Positions 61,721 to 64,000 of a stretch of DNA of 64,000 nt are shown here, one piece after another. Position 1 is the first letter of the stretch. Each line of letters begins with the position of its first letter. The stretch is taken from contig NZ_JAOSZE010000021.1 in the NCBI RefSeq assembly GCF_025630775.1, forward strand, positions 1 to 64,000, given 5' to 3'. The position numbers and the translations under genes are program-made. The stretch comes from Actinoplanes sp. KI2 (lineage in GTDB: Bacteria; Actinomycetota; Actinomycetes; Mycobacteriales; Micromonosporaceae). Under the pieces are notes generated by a model. The model was not told where the DNA came from. It ran no database searches and saw nothing but the letters and a program-made list of their open reading frames with translations.

Positions 61721-62800
61721 ATGGTGCGCTGGCGGTCGGGGACGGTCCGGGCAATTCGCCGCAGGTGGCGAGGCGCGGTCGAACTGGACGTCGAGACCGC
61801 CGACGGCGTGCTGCGCGCGCTCGCCTACCCCGAGCTGGTCGGCGATCCGCAGGAGCACGACCGGGTCCTGCTCAACGTCGGCGCCCTGGTCATGGGCCTG
61901 GGCACCGGCGGCTACGCGCTGGTCGTGGCGATCCCTGACCGGCTGCCCCCGGATCCCTCCGCGGACGGCGCCACCCGCGAGGCCGGCCATCTGGTCAAGG
62001 CCCGGTACACGCCGCTGCAGGCGATCCGGCTCGGCGTCGACGAGGAGGCCTCCCCGCACCGCGCGGTCATGGCGGCCGCCGACTCGCTGGACGGCATGCC
62101 GGTGGTGACGGCCGATCTGCACTCCGCGCTGCCCGCCGTGCTCGCGGGCATCAAGGCAGACAAGCCACAAGCCACGATTGCGTACGTGATGACCGACGGC
62201 GGGGCGCTTCCGGCGTGGTTCTCCCGCACCCTGGACGGGCTGCGCGACCACCTGGCCGGCACAATCACGACCGGCCAGGCCTTCGGCGGCGACCTCGAGG
62301 CGAGCACCGTGCACACCGGACTGCTCGCCGCCCGGCACGTGCTGGCTGCCGACATCACCGTCGTCGCGCAGGGGCCGGGCAACCTCGGCACCGGCACCGC
62401 CTGGGGGTTCTCCGGGGTGGCGCTGGGCGAGGCGGTGAACGCGATCGCGACCCTCGGCGGCCGGCCGGTCGGCTCGCTGCGGGTGTCGGACGGCGACGGC
62501 CGCCCCCGCCACCGGGGAGTGTCGCACCACTCGCTCACCGCGTACGGGAAGGTGGCCCTGCTGCCCGCGGACCTGCCGGTGCCGGACGGCCTCGAGCCCC
62601 GCCTGGCCGCCGAGATCGACGCGGCGCTCGCGCCGCTGGCGGCGAGGCACCGCCTGGTCCGCGTCCGGACCGACGGCCTGGACGAGGCGCTGCGGGCCAG
62701 CCCGGTCGGGCTCTCCACGATGGGACGCGGCCTCGACCAGGACCACGCCTACTTCCTGACCGCTGCGGCCGCCGGCCGGCACGCGGCCTCGCTGATCTAG
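61721..62800 (+). CDS. DUF3866 family protein
   Basis: 359 aa. The N-terminal stretch (VRWRSGTVRAIRRRWRGAVELDVE) and the core LNVGALVMGLGTGGYALVVAIPD, GGALPAWFSRTLDGLRDHL and GQGPGNLGTGTAWGFSG-like motif (AQGPGNLGTGTAWGFSGVALGEAVNA) match DUF3866, an actinobacterial family usually close to the pafA region. Its function is unknown. It starts 11 bp after the CDF gene and is probably cotranscribed. Confidence 0.9.
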   Translation: MVRWRSGTVRAIRRRWRGAVELDVETADGVLRALAYPELVGDPQEHDRVLLNVGALVMGLGTGGYALVVAIPDRLPPDPSADGATREAGHLVKARYTPLQAIRLGVDEEASPHRAVMAAADSLDGMPVVTADLHSALPAVLAGIKADKPQATIAYVMTDGGALPAWFSRTLDGLRDHLAGTITTGQAFGGDLEASTVHTGLLAARHVLAADITVVAQGPGNLGTGTAWGFSGVALGEAVNAIATLGGRPVGSLRVSDGDGRPRHRGVSHHSLTAYGKVALLPADLPVPDGLEPRLAAEIDAALAPLAARHRLVRVRTDGLDEALRASPVGLSTMGRGLDQDHAYFLTAAAAGRHAASLI

Positions 62801-62807
62801 AGGATTT

Positions 62808-63002
62808 TCAACCTCGCACGATCAGCACGAGCCAGCCGAGTAGAACAAGGCCGAGGATCGCCGCCAGCACCCAGGTGGGGATCTTGTGCCCGCCCGCGCG
62901 GTTGCGCGCGATCTCGGCCCGGATGCGGTCGCGTTTGCGCTGCGCCCGCCCCCAGAGGACGTCCTCGGCGGTGCGCTCGCGCTGGTCGGGCTCGATGTTC
63001 AT
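62808..63002 (-). CDS. Small tail-anchored-like membrane protein
   Basis: 64 aa. A charged N-terminal helix (ERTAEDVLWGRAQRKRDRIRAEIARNR) precedes one C-terminal transmembrane helix (PTWVLAAILGLVLLGWLVLIV). It is unrecognised but sits directly downstream of pafA on the same strand, 26 bp after its stop, so is probably part of that unit. High charge and a single helix fit a regulator or scaffold. Confidence 0.75.
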   Translation of the reverse strand: MNIEPDQRERTAEDVLWGRAQRKRDRIRAEIARNRAGGHKIPTWVLAAILGLVLLGWLVLIVRG

Positions 63003-63028
63003 GACCCGACCAGCGTAGCGCCGCTGTT

Positions 63029-64000
63029 TCACATACTGGCGATCAGACGTTCGACCCTTTCGTCGTACGCGCGGAAGGGGTCCTTGCACAGGACCGTGCG
63101 CTGCGCCTGGTCGTTGAGCTTGAGATGCACCCAGTCGACGGTGAAGTCGCGCCGTTTCTCCTGCGCGTGCTTGATGAACTCGCCGCGCAGCCGGGCCCGG
63201 GTGGTCTGCGGCGGCGTCTCCTTGGCCTCGAAGATCTCCAGGTCGTTGGCGATCCGGTCGACCTGCTTGCGCTTCTCCATGATCGCGTACAGCCCGCGGC
63301 CGCGGCGCACGTCGTGGTAGGCCAGATCGAGCTGGGCGATCCGCGGGTGGGACATCGGGATCTCGTGCTTTGCCTGGTAGCGCTCGATCACCTTGTACTT
63401 CGACACCCAGTCGATCTCGCGGGACACCGGGTCGAGGTCGCCGCTCTCGATCGCGTTCAGGACCCGGCCCCACAGCTCGACGACCCGCTTGGCGGTCTGG
63501 TCGCCGCCGCGCCGCTCCACGAACTCGGTCGCCTTCGCCAGGTACTCCTGCTGGATCTCGAGGGCCGAGACCTCCTTGTTGTTCGCCAGGCGGATCTTGC
63601 GGCGGCCGGTGACGTCGTGGCTGACCTCGCGGATCGCCCGGATCGGGTTTTCCAGCGAGAGGTCGCGCATCACCACGCCCGCCTCGATCATCCGCAGCAC
63701 GATGTCGGCGCTGCCCACCTTGAGCAGGGTGGTGACCTCGTTCATGTTCGAGTCGCCGACGATCACGTGCAGCCGGCGGTAGCGCTCGGCGTCCGCGTGC
63801 GGCTCGTCCCGGGTGTTGATGATCGGCCGGGACCGGGTGGTGGCGCTGGAGACGCCCTCCCAGATGTGCTCGGCGCGCTGGGACAGGCAGAAAACCGCGC
63901 CGCGCGGCGTCTGCAGCACCTTGCCGGCCCCGCAGATCAGCTGCCGGGTGACCAGGAACGGGATGAGCACGTCGGCGAGCCGGCCGAACTCACCGTGGCG
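63029..64000 (-). CDS. pafA: Pup-protein ligase PafA, 5' end outside window
   Basis: The visible 323 codons are the C-terminal two thirds of PafA (full length about 450 aa): RPIINTRDEPHADAERYRRLHVIVGDSNMNEVTTLLKVGSADIVLRM, DPVSREIDWVSKYKVIERYQAKHEIPMSHPRIAQLDLAYHDVRRGRGLY, then the ending FRAYDERVERLIASM. It attaches Pup to lysines of proteins, marking them for the proteasome. It is the first of the conserved paf genes; the nucleotide-binding N-terminus is beyond the right edge. Confidence 0.96.
   Translation of the reverse strand, partial: RHGEFGRLADVLIPFLVTRQLICGAGKVLQTPRGAVFCLSQRAEHIWEGVSSATTRSRPIINTRDEPHADAERYRRLHVIVGDSNMNEVTTLLKVGSADIVLRMIEAGVVMRDLSLENPIRAIREVSHDVTGRRKIRLANNKEVSALEIQQEYLAKATEFVERRGGDQTAKRVVELWGRVLNAIESGDLDPVSREIDWVSKYKVIERYQAKHEIPMSHPRIAQLDLAYHDVRRGRGLYAIMEKRKQVDRIANDLEIFEAKETPPQTTRARLRGEFIKHAQEKRRDFTVDWVHLKLNDQAQRTVLCKDPFRAYDERVERLIASM

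Overview
The window is chromosomal DNA of very high G+C with strong GC3 bias from an actinobacterium. The right end carries the Pup-proteasome order pafA-pafB-pafC-tatA-tatC-helY known from mycobacteria, with WYL-type PafB/PafC, a DUF3866 gene and GTG starts. Many genes are fused by ATGA or GTGA overlaps. Content and style suggest a soil filamentous actinomycete, probably Micromonosporaceae (Actinoplanes-like). That placement is an inference. No rRNA, tRNA, CRISPR array, prophage or insertion sequence was recognised.

Layout. (1) 1-5.6 kb: a pectin and sugar-acid locus. A LacI-type regulator is divergent from an oxidoreductase/DUF993 operon and is followed by a Tat-exported pectinesterase and a secreted pectate lyase. 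Three near-identical 16-bp operators sit just after the -10 of three promoters. (2) 5.6-12.7 kb: a Rossmann reductase, an ECF sigma/anti-sigma pair divergent from a lipoprotein, a large LuxR regulator, then a compositionally different patch with a broken HAD gene and a fluoroacetate-dehalogenase-like hydrolase. (3) 12.9-19.8 kb: ROK regulator, GH1 beta-glucosidase and MFS transporter; a DUF1479 oxygenase; a type VII secretion toxin/immunity operon. (4) 19.8-30.6 kb: secreted penicillin-acylase-family enzyme with a carbohydrate-binding tail, zinc dehydrogenase, acyltransferase, a PEP mutase/isocitrate lyase-fold protein with a His-rich repeat tail, an MMPL exporter with its MarR regulator, and an MFS protein. 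(5) 30.7-41 kb: phospholipase C, DHA2 exporter with a TetR regulator that has no standard start codon, secreted intradiol dioxygenase, an ArsR/SRPBCC pair with two operators, a methyltransferase and regulators.

(6) 41-50.3 kb: a complete aerobic carbon monoxide dehydrogenase operon (coxM-S-L, XdhC-YHS, MobA-like, coxD-G-E) on the minus strand, with a divergent second XdhC. The large subunit has the form I active-site motif AYxCSFR, so the organism probably oxidises CO, possibly at atmospheric concentration. (7) 50.3-52 kb: a c-di-AMP (ydaO-type) riboswitch, an NlpC/P60 cell-wall hydrolase, a strong terminator and a triplicated 22-bp repeat. (8) 52-64 kb: the conserved core with helY, tatC, tatA, pafC, pafB and pafA (cut by the window edge), plus a lipid kinase-like gene, a CDF transporter and small proteins.

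The strongest candidates for new biology are: the His-repeat protein at 25566-26867, whose fold-defining catalytic Cys is also replaced; the heptad-repeat linker of the pectate lyase; the operator/promoter architecture of the pectin regulon; the TetR gene that appears to start at ATC; and the T7SS toxin operon.
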